From an uncultured Pelagibacteraceae bacterium (GTDB taxonomy: Bacteria > Pseudomonadota > Alphaproteobacteria > Pelagibacterales > Pelagibacteraceae), in assembly GCA_902628965.1 (NCBI GenBank), contig CACOPB010000002.1, forward strand, positions 186,001 to 250,000: 64,000 nucleotides of DNA, in the 5' to 3' direction. The position numbers and the translations under genes are program-made. The notes under the pieces are model-generated. The model did no database searches and was not told where the DNA came from. It worked only from the letters and a program-made list of their open reading frames with translations. Positions 33,542 through 43,666 of the stretch are shown piece after piece (the stretch's first letter is position 1; the number at the start of each line of letters is the position of its first letter).

Positions 33542-35574
33542 TTAATTCTCTTTTGATATCTTATCCAACCAGGACTTCTTGTACCTTCCTCAATTTCAAA
33601 ATCTTGATTAAAATCAAAATCATCATCATTATTAATTTCATCATCAAAGAAGGAGTTTTTTTCTAAATTTTTTTCTGGAAGTTCATCAACAAATCTTGAA
33701 GCCATACTATCAATCCAATCTCCTTGATAAAATCTATTCATTGAAAAGGAAATTATAGCTTTTTTCTTTGCTCTTGTAATTCCTACATATGCTAAACGTC
33801 TTTCTTCCTCTAGGCCAATTTGACCTTTTTCTTCGATAGATTTTTGGTGAGGAAACAACCCTTCCTCCCATCCAGGTAAAAATACAACATCAAACTCCAA
33901 ACCTTTTGCGGCGTGCATAGTCATCATGTTAATTTTTTCACCATCCCATTCCTGATCAACAGACGTTGCCAAAGAAACGTGTTCTAAAAAACTTTCTAGA
34001 TTGTCAAATTCTTTCATTGCACTTAATAACTCTTTGATGTTTTCTAATCTATTTTCATTATCCAGGTCCTTTTTATTTTTGAGCATTGCTGAATATCCTG
34101 ACTCATCCAAAACAATTTGTAATAATTTTATATGACTAGATTTTTTCAAAATTAAATCGTTTCTCCACTTCATCAAAGAATTGATAAATAAACTAAGACC
34201 AATTTTAGCTTTCGGTTTAATTAAATTTTGTTCAAGCATTTTTATTGATGCTCTTTCTAAATTTAAATTATTTTTCTTACCAAACTCATGAATATTTCTT
34301 AAAGTGCTATCACCTATCGATCTCTTAGGGTTATTCACTATTCTTTCAAAAGCCAAGTCATCTTTTTCCTGATGAATCAATCTTAAATACGCAACACAAT
34401 CTTTAATTTCAGCTCTTTCGTAAAATTTTGTACCACCCAATATCCTATAAGGCATACCAATTTTAAGAAACCTTTCCTCAAATTCACGTGTTTGAAAAAT
34501 GGCTCTAACTAAAATTGCAATATTATTATACGAAAACTTTTTTTTTATTTTTTTTTCAATTTCATCAGAAATTCCAATTGCTTCATCTTTACCATTTTTA
34601 AAACAGTTTAATTGTACTGGATCACCCTCTTCCATTGTAGTAATCAATGTTTTTCCAAGTCTATTTTGATTTTTAGAAATAAGGTCTGAAGCCACAGATA
34701 AAATATTCTGAGAAGATCTATAATTTTGCTCTAATCTTATTACTTTTGTATTTTTATAAACTTGATCAAATTCTAAAAAATTTTTTATTTCTGCACCTCT
34801 CCAACTATAAATCGATTGATCATCATCCCCTACACAGCAAATATTTTTATTTTTTTCTGAAAGGAGATTAAGCCATTTACTTTGAATAAAATTTGTATCT
34901 TGATATTCGTCGACAAGAATATATTTAAAATTTTTTGAATATATTTCTCTAATATCTGTATTAAATTCTAAAATTTTAACAGCATGCAAAATAAGATCTC
35001 CAAAGTCACACGAGTTAAGGTCTGTTAATTTTTGTTGATAAATTTTATAAAGTGGAAGAATTGTTTTTTCATAAAGATCCTTTTTATTTATTACTACTTC
35101 ATTAGGATAAAATCCTTTATTTTTCCAACGATCAATTATTGCTAATATAAACCTTGGAGACAATTGTTTGATGTCAATATTTTCAGCTTTACAAATATTT
35201 TTAATAAGTCTTATTTGATCATCTGTATCGATAATAGTAAAATTAGAATTAAGATTTGCAGCAGATGCATGTTTTCGCAATAATTTCGCACATATTGAAT
35301 GAAATGTACCAAGCCAAGAAAGTCCAACAGCAGTCGACCCAAGTATTTTACTTACTCTGTTTTGCATTTCTTTAGCGGCTTTATTTGTAAATGTCACTGC
35401 CAAGATTTGATTTGGAAATGCCTTTTTTTCTTTGATAATATTAGCAATTCTAGAAGTTAAAACTTTTGTTTTACCAGATCCGGCCCCAGCCACAATCAAA
35501 AGTGGGCCATCTAGATGAAGAACAGCTTCTTTTTGGGCATCATTTAAATTTTCTAAATAATCTTTGTTTATCAT
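33538..35574 (-). CDS. uvrD: UvrD/PcrA-type superfamily 1 DNA helicase
   Basis: VAGAGSGKTKVL, DEYQDTN, VGDDDQSIYSWRGAE, MTMHAAKGLEFD. Confidence 0.95.
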   Translation of the reverse strand: MINKDYLENLNDAQKEAVLHLDGPLLIVAGAGSGKTKVLTSRIANIIKEKKAFPNQILAVTFTNKAAKEMQNRVSKILGSTAVGLSWLGTFHSICAKLLRKHASAANLNSNFTIIDTDDQIRLIKNICKAENIDIKQLSPRFILAIIDRWKNKGFYPNEVVINKKDLYEKTILPLYKIYQQKLTDLNSCDFGDLILHAVKILEFNTDIREIYSKNFKYILVDEYQDTNFIQSKWLNLLSEKNKNICCVGDDDQSIYSWRGAEIKNFLEFDQVYKNTKVIRLEQNYRSSQNILSVASDLISKNQNRLGKTLITTMEEGDPVQLNCFKNGKDEAIGISDEIEKKIKKKFSYNNIAILVRAIFQTREFEERFLKIGMPYRILGGTKFYERAEIKDCVAYLRLIHQEKDDLAFERIVNNPKRSIGDSTLRNIHEFGKKNNLNLERASIKMLEQNLIKPKAKIGLSLFINSLMKWRNDLILKKSSHIKLLQIVLDESGYSAMLKNKKDLDNENRLENIKELLSAMKEFDNLESFLEHVSLATSVDQEWDGEKINMMTMHAAKGLEFDVVFLPGWEEGLFPHQKSIEEKGQIGLEEERRLAYVGITRAKKKAIISFSMNRFYQGDWIDSMASRFVDELPEKNLEKNSFFDDEINNDDDFDFNQDFEIEEGTRSPGWIRYQKRIK

Positions 35575-35596
35575 TTAAAATAATCCTTTATAAGAT

Positions 35597-37096
35597 TTGT
35601 TGATTGATATGAACAAAACAAATTCTTTTGTAAAATATTTAAAACAAATCAATAACTCAATTAATAATCAATTAGAAAAAAATTTAAATAGATTAAAGCT
35701 AGATAATTTAATAAATTTAGCCAGAAGCAATAAAATAATTTTAACATTTGTCGCAGTTCTCATTTTATTTATTATTTATCTTTTATTGCCTACTTTATAT
35801 AAGCAAACAGAAATATCTAAAGAACTTGAGACAGATTTATTAAAAAAATTTAATTTAGAAATTAAATTAACAAATAAGATAAATTATAATTTTTTTCCAA
35901 AGCCTCACTTTAAAATTAAAGACTCATTATTGTCATTTGAAAAAGAAGAAATATCAAATATTAAAGAAACAAAAATTTATATATCTTTAGGCAATCTTTT
36001 CTCTTTAAATAACCTAGAGATAAAAGAAGTAATTTTGAAGAATGCAAATTTTAATTTAAAAAGAGAAAATTACAAATATTTTGTAAATCTTCTACATAAT
36101 AATTTTGGAATTAGTACTTTAAATATAAGAGATAGTAATATTTTTTATAGAAACTCAACTAGTGAAGTTTTATTTATTAATAAAATTCATAATATGAAAT
36201 ATTATTATGACGAAAAAGACTCAAAAAATATACTTAATTCTAAAAACGAGATATTTAATATTCCTTATGAAATTAAGATATTTTATAATGATAAAAATGC
36301 AGTATTTTCTAAACTAGATCTAAGTTTAATTAAATTAAATCTTGAAAATGAATATTTTAATTCTGATAATTTACATTATGGAGAAGCAAATATAGTTTTT
36401 GATAAATTAAAAAGTATCTTCAAATATAAAATAAACAAAAATTTATTTGAATTCAAATTTTTTGATAAACTAGAAAATCCAAAATTTAAATATGATGGTT
36501 TATTAAATTTTAAACCTTTTTACTCTTCTGTGAAAGGTGAAACCAAAAAATTAAATATATCTTATTTGACAAATACAAATGCTCTTCTATCTCAATTAAT
36601 TAAGACTAAAATACTAAATAATAAAAATATAGATTTTAAAATAAATATTAATGCTGAAAATATTTACAATAATTCAAATTTTAGAGATATAAAACTTAAT
36701 TCAAAAATTCAAGAGGGATTAATTGATATTGATGAAACTCATTTTAAATGGAAAGACTATGCTGAATTAAATTTTTCTAATAGTTTAATATTTGTGAGAG
36801 AGGGTGAGCTGGTCTTGGATGGAAATTTATCAATAGATATTAAAGATTACGATGAAATTTATAAATTTTTGTTAACACCTAAGAAATATAGAAATAAAAT
36901 AAAAAAAATTGATTTTAATTTCACATATAATTTTGAACGTAAAATTGCCAATTTAAAAGATATAAGATTAGATGGGGACCTTAATCAAAAAGTAAATAGA
37001 ATTTTAAGCGACATAATATTTAAAAAAGACAACCTGCAAAACAAAATATATTTAAAAAATATATTTAATGAGGCATTAAAAAATTATAATGGATAG
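35597..37096 (+). CDS. AsmA-like membrane-anchored protein
   Basis: N-terminal TM, beta-rich ORF with [38 protein letters not shown], an AsmA-like N-terminal pattern. Confidence 0.6.
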   Translation: MLIDMNKTNSFVKYLKQINNSINNQLEKNLNRLKLDNLINLARSNKIILTFVAVLILFIIYLLLPTLYKQTEISKELETDLLKKFNLEIKLTNKINYNFFPKPHFKIKDSLLSFEKEEISNIKETKIYISLGNLFSLNNLEIKEVILKNANFNLKRENYKYFVNLLHNNFGISTLNIRDSNIFYRNSTSEVLFINKIHNMKYYYDEKDSKNILNSKNEIFNIPYEIKIFYNDKNAVFSKLDLSLIKLNLENEYFNSDNLHYGEANIVFDKLKSIFKYKINKNLFEFKFFDKLENPKFKYDGLLNFKPFYSSVKGETKKLNISYLTNTNALLSQLIKTKILNNKNIDFKININAENIYNNSNFRDIKLNSKIQEGLIDIDETHFKWKDYAELNFSNSLIFVREGELVLDGNLSIDIKDYDEIYKFLLTPKKYRNKIKKIDFNFTYNFERKIANLKDIRLDGDLNQKVNRILSDIIFKKDNLQNKIYLKNIFNEALKNYNG

Positions 37097-38472
37097 ATCA
37101 TTTTCTTAGGGTCAACTATCTTATTGTAATCTTTTTCGTGAATTAATCCTGTTTTTAAAGTTTCATATTTTAATGTGGTGTTATTTTTAAGAGCCGTTTT
37201 TGCAATTTTTGCAGCATTATCGTAACCAATATGAGGAGCTAGCGCAGTAACAAGCATCAATGAGTTATCAAGATATTCTTGTATTTTCTTTTTATTAGCT
37301 TTAATTCCTTTAACACAATACATAGAAAAATTCTTTGTACTGTCAGCAATTAAATCAATGGATTGTAAAATATTATGAGCAATCAATGGTTTAAAAACAT
37401 TTAGTTCAAAATGACCATGAGATCCTGCCATGGTAATACCATTATGGTTTCCTATAACTTTAACACAAACCATTGTTACAGCTTCACATTGGGTTGGGTT
37501 TACTTTTCCAGGCATAATTGATGAGCCTGGCTCGTTTTCTGGTAAAATTAATTCACCATATCCAGCTCTTGGTCCAGAACCCAAAAAACGAATATCATTA
37601 GATATTTTCATTAACGCAACAGCACATGTATTTAAAGTGCCAGAAAAATTTACAATAGCATCATGAGCTGCAAGTTCAGCAAATTTATTTGGAGCTGGTT
37701 TAAATTTGATTTTTGTTATTTTAGCAATTTCTTTTACTATTTTTTTATCAAAATTTTTCTTTGAATTTATGCCAGTACCAACAGCTGTACCTCCTTGAGC
37801 AAGAAATAGTATTTCTTTTAATGCATATTCTATTCTTTCAATACTTTTTTTAATTTGGAAATGGTATCCTGAAAATTCTTGTCCAAGAGATAATGGGGTT
37901 GCATCTTGAAGATGAGTTCTTCCGATTTTTACTATATTTTTGAATTCATTGGATTTTCTTTTCAACTCTTTTTCTAAAAATTTTAAGCTTGGTAGCATTT
38001 TAGAAATAGTCTCTTTAGCAATAGAGATGTGCATTGCAGTTGGAAAAACATCATTTGTAGATTGAGATTTATTTACATGGTCATTTGGATGAACTGGCTT
38101 TTTAGTTCCTTTTTTACCTCCTAAGATTTCTATTGCTCTATTGGCTATAACCTCATTTACATTCATATTTGTCTGTGTGCCAGAACCTGTTTGCCAAACT
38201 TTTAAAGGAAAATTTTCATCTAATTTACCTTTGATTACCTCATCTGAAGCCTTGATTATTGCTTTAGAAATTTTGCCGTCAATTAATTTATCTTTTGCGT
38301 GAACTATTGCCGCCGCTTTCTTAATAATTGCAATTGATTTTATTATTGAAATATTGACTAAAATTTTACCGATATTAAAAAATTTATTTGATCTTTGAGT
38401 AGATGCACCCCAATATTTATCATTAGGAACATTTATACTTCCAATACTATCAAATTCTTTTCTTAATTTCAT
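37084..38472 (-). CDS. fumC: Class II fumarate hydratase
   Basis: [31 protein letters not shown]. Confidence 0.97.
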   Translation of the reverse strand: MKLRKEFDSIGSINVPNDKYWGASTQRSNKFFNIGKILVNISIIKSIAIIKKAAAIVHAKDKLIDGKISKAIIKASDEVIKGKLDENFPLKVWQTGSGTQTNMNVNEVIANRAIEILGGKKGTKKPVHPNDHVNKSQSTNDVFPTAMHISIAKETISKMLPSLKFLEKELKRKSNEFKNIVKIGRTHLQDATPLSLGQEFSGYHFQIKKSIERIEYALKEILFLAQGGTAVGTGINSKKNFDKKIVKEIAKITKIKFKPAPNKFAELAAHDAIVNFSGTLNTCAVALMKISNDIRFLGSGPRAGYGELILPENEPGSSIMPGKVNPTQCEAVTMVCVKVIGNHNGITMAGSHGHFELNVFKPLIAHNILQSIDLIADSTKNFSMYCVKGIKANKKKIQEYLDNSLMLVTALAPHIGYDNAAKIAKTALKNNTTLKYETLKTGLIHEKDYNKIVDPKKMIYPL

Positions 38473-38539
38473 TGATTAATATTTAACTAACAAATAATTA
38501 TTAACATACAATAAATTTTTAAAAACATACAGGAGCATT

Positions 38540-38911
38540 ATGTCGAATTTTAGCAAAGTAGGCACTTTCATGAAAACTTTTGGTCAGGAAGTTAAAACAA
38601 AACCATCTTTTAGCTCTGATAAGATAAATAAATTAAGGATAGATCTAATTAAAGAGGAATTAGAAGAGCTTACAGAAGCAATGAATAATAAGGATTTACT
38701 AGAAGTAGCTGATGCGCTTACAGATATATTATATGTAACTTATGGTGCAGGACATGCATTTGGAATAGATTTAGACAAATGTTTTGATGAAGTTCAAAGT
38801 TCCAATATGAGTAAGTTAGATGAAAATGGTAAACCAATTTATAACGACTCTGGCAAAGTCATGAAAGGTCCCAACTATTTTAAGCCAGATCTATCTAAAT
38901 TTATCAATTAA
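38540..38911 (+). CDS. MazG/PRA-PH-like nucleoside polyphosphate pyrophosphohydrolase
   Basis: KEELEELTEAMNNKDLLEVADALTDILYV. Confidence 0.85.
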   Translation: MSNFSKVGTFMKTFGQEVKTKPSFSSDKINKLRIDLIKEELEELTEAMNNKDLLEVADALTDILYVTYGAGHAFGIDLDKCFDEVQSSNMSKLDENGKPIYNDSGKVMKGPNYFKPDLSKFIN

Positions 38912-38937
38912 TATTTAAAAAAATAAGATAAACCTAT

Positions 38938-39771
38938 TTAGATTTCTAAACTTAGATCTATAGCTGGTGCACTATGAGTGATACTTCCAATGGAAATTCT
39001 ATTAACACCAGTTGCTGCAATAGATTTGACATTATTTAAACTAACATTTCCAGAAGCTTCTGTTTCGTAATGTTTTTTTGCTAATTTAACTCCTGTTTTT
39101 AAATTTTTAATACTCATATTATCAAATAAGACAGTATTAAATTTTAACCCCATTATTTTTTTAAGTTGATTAAGATTATCAACTTCTACAGTAATTTTTT
39201 TACGTCGTTGATATTTAATTGCCATAGAAACCAATTTTTTTATATCACTGCTAGCTATATGATTATCTTTAATTAAAAACTCATCACTTAAATTAAATCT
39301 ATGATTAGTTCCACCGCCTAATCTAACAGCGTATTTTTGTATAACTCTTAAATTTGGAATTGTTTTTCTTGTACAACAAATCTTAGTTTTTTTTCCAGCA
39401 AGTTTAACAAATTCATTAGTCTTAGTTGCTATACCAGATAAATGGGATAAAAAATTTAGAGCAACTCTTTCAGCTATAAATATTGAGTTTGCTCTTCCTT
39501 TAACTATCGCAATCACAGAACCTTTTTGTACTTGGGTGCCATCTTTTTTCCTAATTAAAATTTTAATTTTTTTATCAACTTTAGCAAAAGCTTGTTTTGC
39601 AAAACTTAAACCAGCAATAATTGCTTTTTGATTACATATTATTTTAGCCACAACAATTTTGTTATTTTGGATTAGGTCGGAAGTTACATCTCCATCTGGA
39701 TATAGATCTTCAGCTAGTGCTAGTTTAACCCTGTCATTAATAAATTCTTTACTTAATTTAATTTTTGACAC
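38938..39771 (-). CDS. nadC: Nicotinate-nucleotide pyrophosphorylase
   Basis: EDLYPDGDVTSD, TRKTIPNLRVIQKYAVRLGGGTNHRFNLSD. Confidence 0.97.
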   Translation of the reverse strand: MSKIKLSKEFINDRVKLALAEDLYPDGDVTSDLIQNNKIVVAKIICNQKAIIAGLSFAKQAFAKVDKKIKILIRKKDGTQVQKGSVIAIVKGRANSIFIAERVALNFLSHLSGIATKTNEFVKLAGKKTKICCTRKTIPNLRVIQKYAVRLGGGTNHRFNLSDEFLIKDNHIASSDIKKLVSMAIKYQRRKKITVEVDNLNQLKKIMGLKFNTVLFDNMSIKNLKTGVKLAKKHYETEASGNVSLNNVKSIAATGVNRISIGSITHSAPAIDLSLEI

Positions 39772-39775
39772 TTAC

Positions 39776-40780
39776 TTATCTGCCGATAGCAGCCATTCTC
39801 TCAACTGGAATTCTGGCTTTTTCAATTGTTTCTTTATCCATTATTATTTCACCAGTCTCATTTTCTAAACAATCTAATATTTTAGGAAGGGTAATTTTTT
39901 TCATGTGAGGACAAAGATTACATGGTCTAATAAACTCTACATTAGGGTTTTCGACTTGAATATTATCGCTCATTGAACACTCAGTAACCATCATAACTTT
40001 TTTAGGTTGATTATTTTTAACGTAGTCAATCATGCCGCCAGTAGATCCAGCAAAGTCACTTGCCTTGATTACTTCTGGAGGACATTCAGGATGTGCTATG
40101 ATTTTAATACCTGGATTATTTTTTCTAATATCATGTATTTCTTTTTCATTAAATTGATCGTGAACCATGCATATCCCTTTCCAAGCAATAATTTCCACAT
40201 TTGTTTGAGAGGCCACATATTTTGCTAGATAGTCGTCTGGCAAAAATATAACTTTTTTAACACCTAAAGATTCTACTATTTTAACTGCATTTGCGGATGT
40301 ACAGCAAATATCTGTTTCAGCCTTAACATCTGCAGACGTATTTACATATGAAACAACAGGTACACCTGGATATTTCTCTTTAAGTAATCTTACGTCTTCA
40401 CCTGTTACAGATGATGATAATGAACAGCCCGCCCCCATATCAGGAAGCAGAACTTTTTTTTCTGGACTCATTAATTTTGAAGTTTCTGCCATGAAGTGAA
40501 CTCCAGCCATAACTATTATATCAGCGCTTGTTTTTGATGCCTCTATTGCAAGAGCTAAAGAGTCTGCAGCAACATCTGATATACCATGATAAATTTCAGG
40601 AGTTTGATAGTTGTGTGCAAGAATGATCGCATTCTTCTCTTTTTTTAATTGATTAATTCTGTGAATATATGGAGCATGTACGGACCACTCTATTTCCGGC
40701 ATTATCTTTGAAATCTTTTGATATATAGGATCTGTTGCTTTTCTTACTTCTTGTGTAAATTCCATAACGTTTTTTACCAA
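39776..40780 (-). CDS. nadA: Quinolinate synthase
   Basis: AIILAHNYQTPEI, MAGVHFMAETSKLMSPEKKVLLPDMGAGCSL. Confidence 0.97.
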   Translation of the reverse strand: MVKNVMEFTQEVRKATDPIYQKISKIMPEIEWSVHAPYIHRINQLKKEKNAIILAHNYQTPEIYHGISDVAADSLALAIEASKTSADIIVMAGVHFMAETSKLMSPEKKVLLPDMGAGCSLSSSVTGEDVRLLKEKYPGVPVVSYVNTSADVKAETDICCTSANAVKIVESLGVKKVIFLPDDYLAKYVASQTNVEIIAWKGICMVHDQFNEKEIHDIRKNNPGIKIIAHPECPPEVIKASDFAGSTGGMIDYVKNNQPKKVMMVTECSMSDNIQVENPNVEFIRPCNLCPHMKKITLPKILDCLENETGEIIMDKETIEKARIPVERMAAIGR

Positions 40781-40820
40781 TTTGAAAGATGATTGTCATT
40801 CATTTATTATGACACAGAAT

Positions 40821-40906
40821 GCGGTCGTGCTGAAACTGGTAGACAGGCACGGTTGAGGGCCGTGTGGACTTAGTCCGTGAGAGTTCGATTCTCTCCGACC
40901 GCACCA
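40821..40906 (+). tRNA. tRNA-Leu(GAG)
   Basis: GCGGTCG...CACGG-TTGAGGG-CCGTG anticodon arm, long variable arm, TTCGATT T-loop, CGACCGCACCA. Confidence 0.95.
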
Positions 40907-40933
40907 AAATGAAATTTATATAGGAGTTTTTTT

Positions 40934-41095
40934 GTGGATAAATTACTTTCAGTTATATTTATGGCTGGGGTTTTGCTTTTAGTTCTTCCAAGTTTTTTAC
41001 AATCGAATTCTCAGTTAAAGCAATTTCTAAAAAATCTTAGTATTTGGATTATTATACTTCTTATAATCTTAATGATTATCTACTTATTTAAATAA
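40934..41095 (+). CDS. Small two-TM membrane protein (53 aa, GTG start)
   Basis: Hand translation: MDKLLSVIFMAGVLLLVLPSFLQSNSQLKQFLKNLSIWIIILLIILMIIYLFK*; not in ORF track. Confidence 0.55.
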   Translation: MDKLLSVIFMAGVLLLVLPSFLQSNSQLKQFLKNLSIWIIILLIILMIIYLFK

Positions 41096-41099
41096 GAAA

Positions 41100-41990
41100 T
41101 TAGTTTTTTATCCAATAAGGTTTCTTAATATTTATTGAAGCGTCCTTAGTTTTAAAATTTGCTTTTTCATCAAAGTTTTCGTTTAAGTATTTTATTAAAG
41201 CAAAAGGATATTCGCTATCAATTAAAACCTTACCTATTTCTATTTCATTATTAAAAATACTTTCGCCTTCGTATAATTTCCCATCTATTATATTTATTGG
41301 AAATAATCTTTTTGAAAGCTTATTCTTCAATTTTATTCGTGCAGTATTTTCTTGACCAACATAACAACCTTTTTTAAAATCTATCCCATTTAATTCTTCA
41401 AAATTACACTCAATACCAAATAATTTGTCTTGTAACTTGTTCAAATCTTTTGGAACTATCCCGAGTCTATGACTTAATGAATAATATTCTCTAAGATTAG
41501 CATCGTGAAGATCTAGTTTTTTTAAAGATAAATAAAGCTTTTCTAAATTAATAATTAATCTAGCTCCCAATTCTTTGTTTCTCGGGTCTAAAAAAATTGG
41601 ATCTTCTCTATATTTAATTGTATAGCCAGCTTTATCTTTTGCTTCATTAAAAGTTAAGTATTTTTCATGAGAGAATGCCGCAACAACAAATTCATTACTA
41701 AGATTAAGAATTTCAACTTTCGATCTTAGCTTATATAGAGATAATAGTTTGAACAACTCCTCTGCTTGAGGTTTTTCACAATCTAAGAGATATCCTGATT
41801 TATGTTCTACAATTATAAATTCATATAAAAATTTACCTTGAGGAGTAAGTAATGAACTAAAGCAACTATTTACTTCGCTTACTTTGTTTATGTCGTTACT
41901 GATAAGATTTTGAAGAAATTCTTTTGCATCATCACCATTAATATAAAGAATTGCTCTGTCATGTAAAATGTAAACGTTTTTAATATTCAT
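41100..41990 (-). CDS. ygfZ: YgfZ/GcvT-like folate-binding protein
   Basis: KGCYVGQENTARIK motif. Confidence 0.92.
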   Translation of the reverse strand: MNIKNVYILHDRAILYINGDDAKEFLQNLISNDINKVSEVNSCFSSLLTPQGKFLYEFIIVEHKSGYLLDCEKPQAEELFKLLSLYKLRSKVEILNLSNEFVVAAFSHEKYLTFNEAKDKAGYTIKYREDPIFLDPRNKELGARLIINLEKLYLSLKKLDLHDANLREYYSLSHRLGIVPKDLNKLQDKLFGIECNFEELNGIDFKKGCYVGQENTARIKLKNKLSKRLFPINIIDGKLYEGESIFNNEIEIGKVLIDSEYPFALIKYLNENFDEKANFKTKDASINIKKPYWIKN

Positions 41991-42033
41991 AATTGATTAA
42001 TTATAAAATGTAATATAATAACAATTTTTCAAA

Positions 42034-43341
42034 ATGTTAGATCTTATAATCAAAAACGGACAATGTTACATTGATGGTGAGCTAAAAAATGTTGATGTTG
42101 CTACGAAAGATGGAAAAATTAAGCAGATTGGACAAATTTCAGGAGAAGCAAAAGAGATAATTAATGCAGAAGGTCATACCGTATTACCCGGTTGCATAGA
42201 TACCCAAACACATTTTAGAGAACCCGGATCAACTGATACTGAGGATCTTCACTCAGGAAGTAGAGCGGCAATAGCAGGAGGAATAACCAGTGTATTTGAA
42301 ATGCCAAATACTAATCCGCCAACCTCAAATATGAAAGAGTTTCAAAGAAAGCTAGATCTTGCTAAAAACAGAATGTATTCCAATTATGCTTTTTATTTTG
42401 GAGCGACAGCAGATAATGCAAATGATTTAGCGAGTCTAGAGGGTTTAGAAGGTTGTTGTGGTATTAAACTTTTTGCAGGATCCTCAACTGGCAACTTATT
42501 AGTTGCTGAAGAGGATGATATAGATAAAGTTTTTCAAAATGCATCAAAAGTAGTGGCCGTTCATTCTGAGGATGAGGCAATTTTAAAAGTAAACAAGAAA
42601 TTAATAAAAGAGGGCGATGTACATACACATCCAGTATGGAGAAGCGCAGAATGTGCAATAGCATCTACTAGAAGAATTGTTAGGATTGCAGAAAAGCATA
42701 ATAAAAAAGCCCATGTACTTCATATTACAACAAAAGAAGAAATTGATTTTTTATCACAACATAAAGGAAACATTACATTTGAGATCACCCCACAGCATTT
42801 AACTCTTTATGCTCCAGATTGTTATGACAAGCTTGGAACTTATGCTCAGATGAATCCACCATTAAGAGACAAATCTCATTATGACAGATTATGGTATGGA
42901 GTGAGAAATAACTTTAATGATACCATTGGATCTGATCACGCTCCTCATTTAAAAGAAAATAAAGATAAGGTGTATCCCAATACCCCTTCAGGAATGCCAG
43001 GAGTTCAAACTTTAATGCCTGTAATGTTAAATCACATAAATGATGGAAAATTATCTCTTAATCAATTAATGAACTTTGTTTGTGAAAATCCAGTGAAAAT
43101 TTTTGGAATAAAAAACAAAGGATTTATTAAAGAAGGTTTTGATGCTGATTTTACTATTGTAGATATGAATAAAATAATTGAAATTAAAAATGAAAATATA
43201 GAAAGTAAATGTAAATGGTCACCATTTAATGGATTTAAATTTAAGGGAACACCCACACATACAATAATTGCTGGAAAAATCAAAATGCAGGATGGAAAAA
43301 TTTTAGGTGATCCTGATGGAAAACCTTTACAATTTAATTAA
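42034..43341 (+). CDS. pyrC: Dihydroorotase
   Basis: LPGCIDTQTHFREPGSTDTEDLHSGSRAAIAGGITSVFEMPNTNPPT, GSDHAPH. Confidence 0.93.
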   Translation: MLDLIIKNGQCYIDGELKNVDVATKDGKIKQIGQISGEAKEIINAEGHTVLPGCIDTQTHFREPGSTDTEDLHSGSRAAIAGGITSVFEMPNTNPPTSNMKEFQRKLDLAKNRMYSNYAFYFGATADNANDLASLEGLEGCCGIKLFAGSSTGNLLVAEEDDIDKVFQNASKVVAVHSEDEAILKVNKKLIKEGDVHTHPVWRSAECAIASTRRIVRIAEKHNKKAHVLHITTKEEIDFLSQHKGNITFEITPQHLTLYAPDCYDKLGTYAQMNPPLRDKSHYDRLWYGVRNNFNDTIGSDHAPHLKENKDKVYPNTPSGMPGVQTLMPVMLNHINDGKLSLNQLMNFVCENPVKIFGIKNKGFIKEGFDADFTIVDMNKIIEIKNENIESKCKWSPFNGFKFKGTPTHTIIAGKIKMQDGKILGDPDGKPLQFN

Positions 43342-43666
43342 GCTTTACAGTAAAACTATTTACTAAAATTATGCCTATCACGATTAAGAATAATCCCAAT
43401 ATTGCTTGCCAAGCTAAAGTTTGTTTAAAGAATATATAGCCAAGAATTGCAATTGTAAAAATTCCAAGACCACTCCATGTTGCATACATAATAGCGATAG
43501 GAATCTTATCTGCTACAAAAGTTAACAAATAGAAAGCACAAAGGTAAAAAAATGCAAGAGCAGCTGTTGGAATTAGTTTTGTAAAATTTTGAGTTACAGG
43601 TAATAACATAGTACCAGCAACTTCAAAAAATACTGCACCTGCAAGAAATAAGTATGTTTTAACCAT
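43334..43666 (-). CDS. SMR-family small multidrug-resistance-like transporter
   Basis: 110 aa four-TM protein; FFEVAGTMLL, AIMYATWSGLGI. Confidence 0.9.
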   Translation of the reverse strand: MVKTYLFLAGAVFFEVAGTMLLPVTQNFTKLIPTAALAFFYLCAFYLLTFVADKIPIAIMYATWSGLGIFTIAILGYIFFKQTLAWQAILGLFLIVIGIILVNSFTVKLN

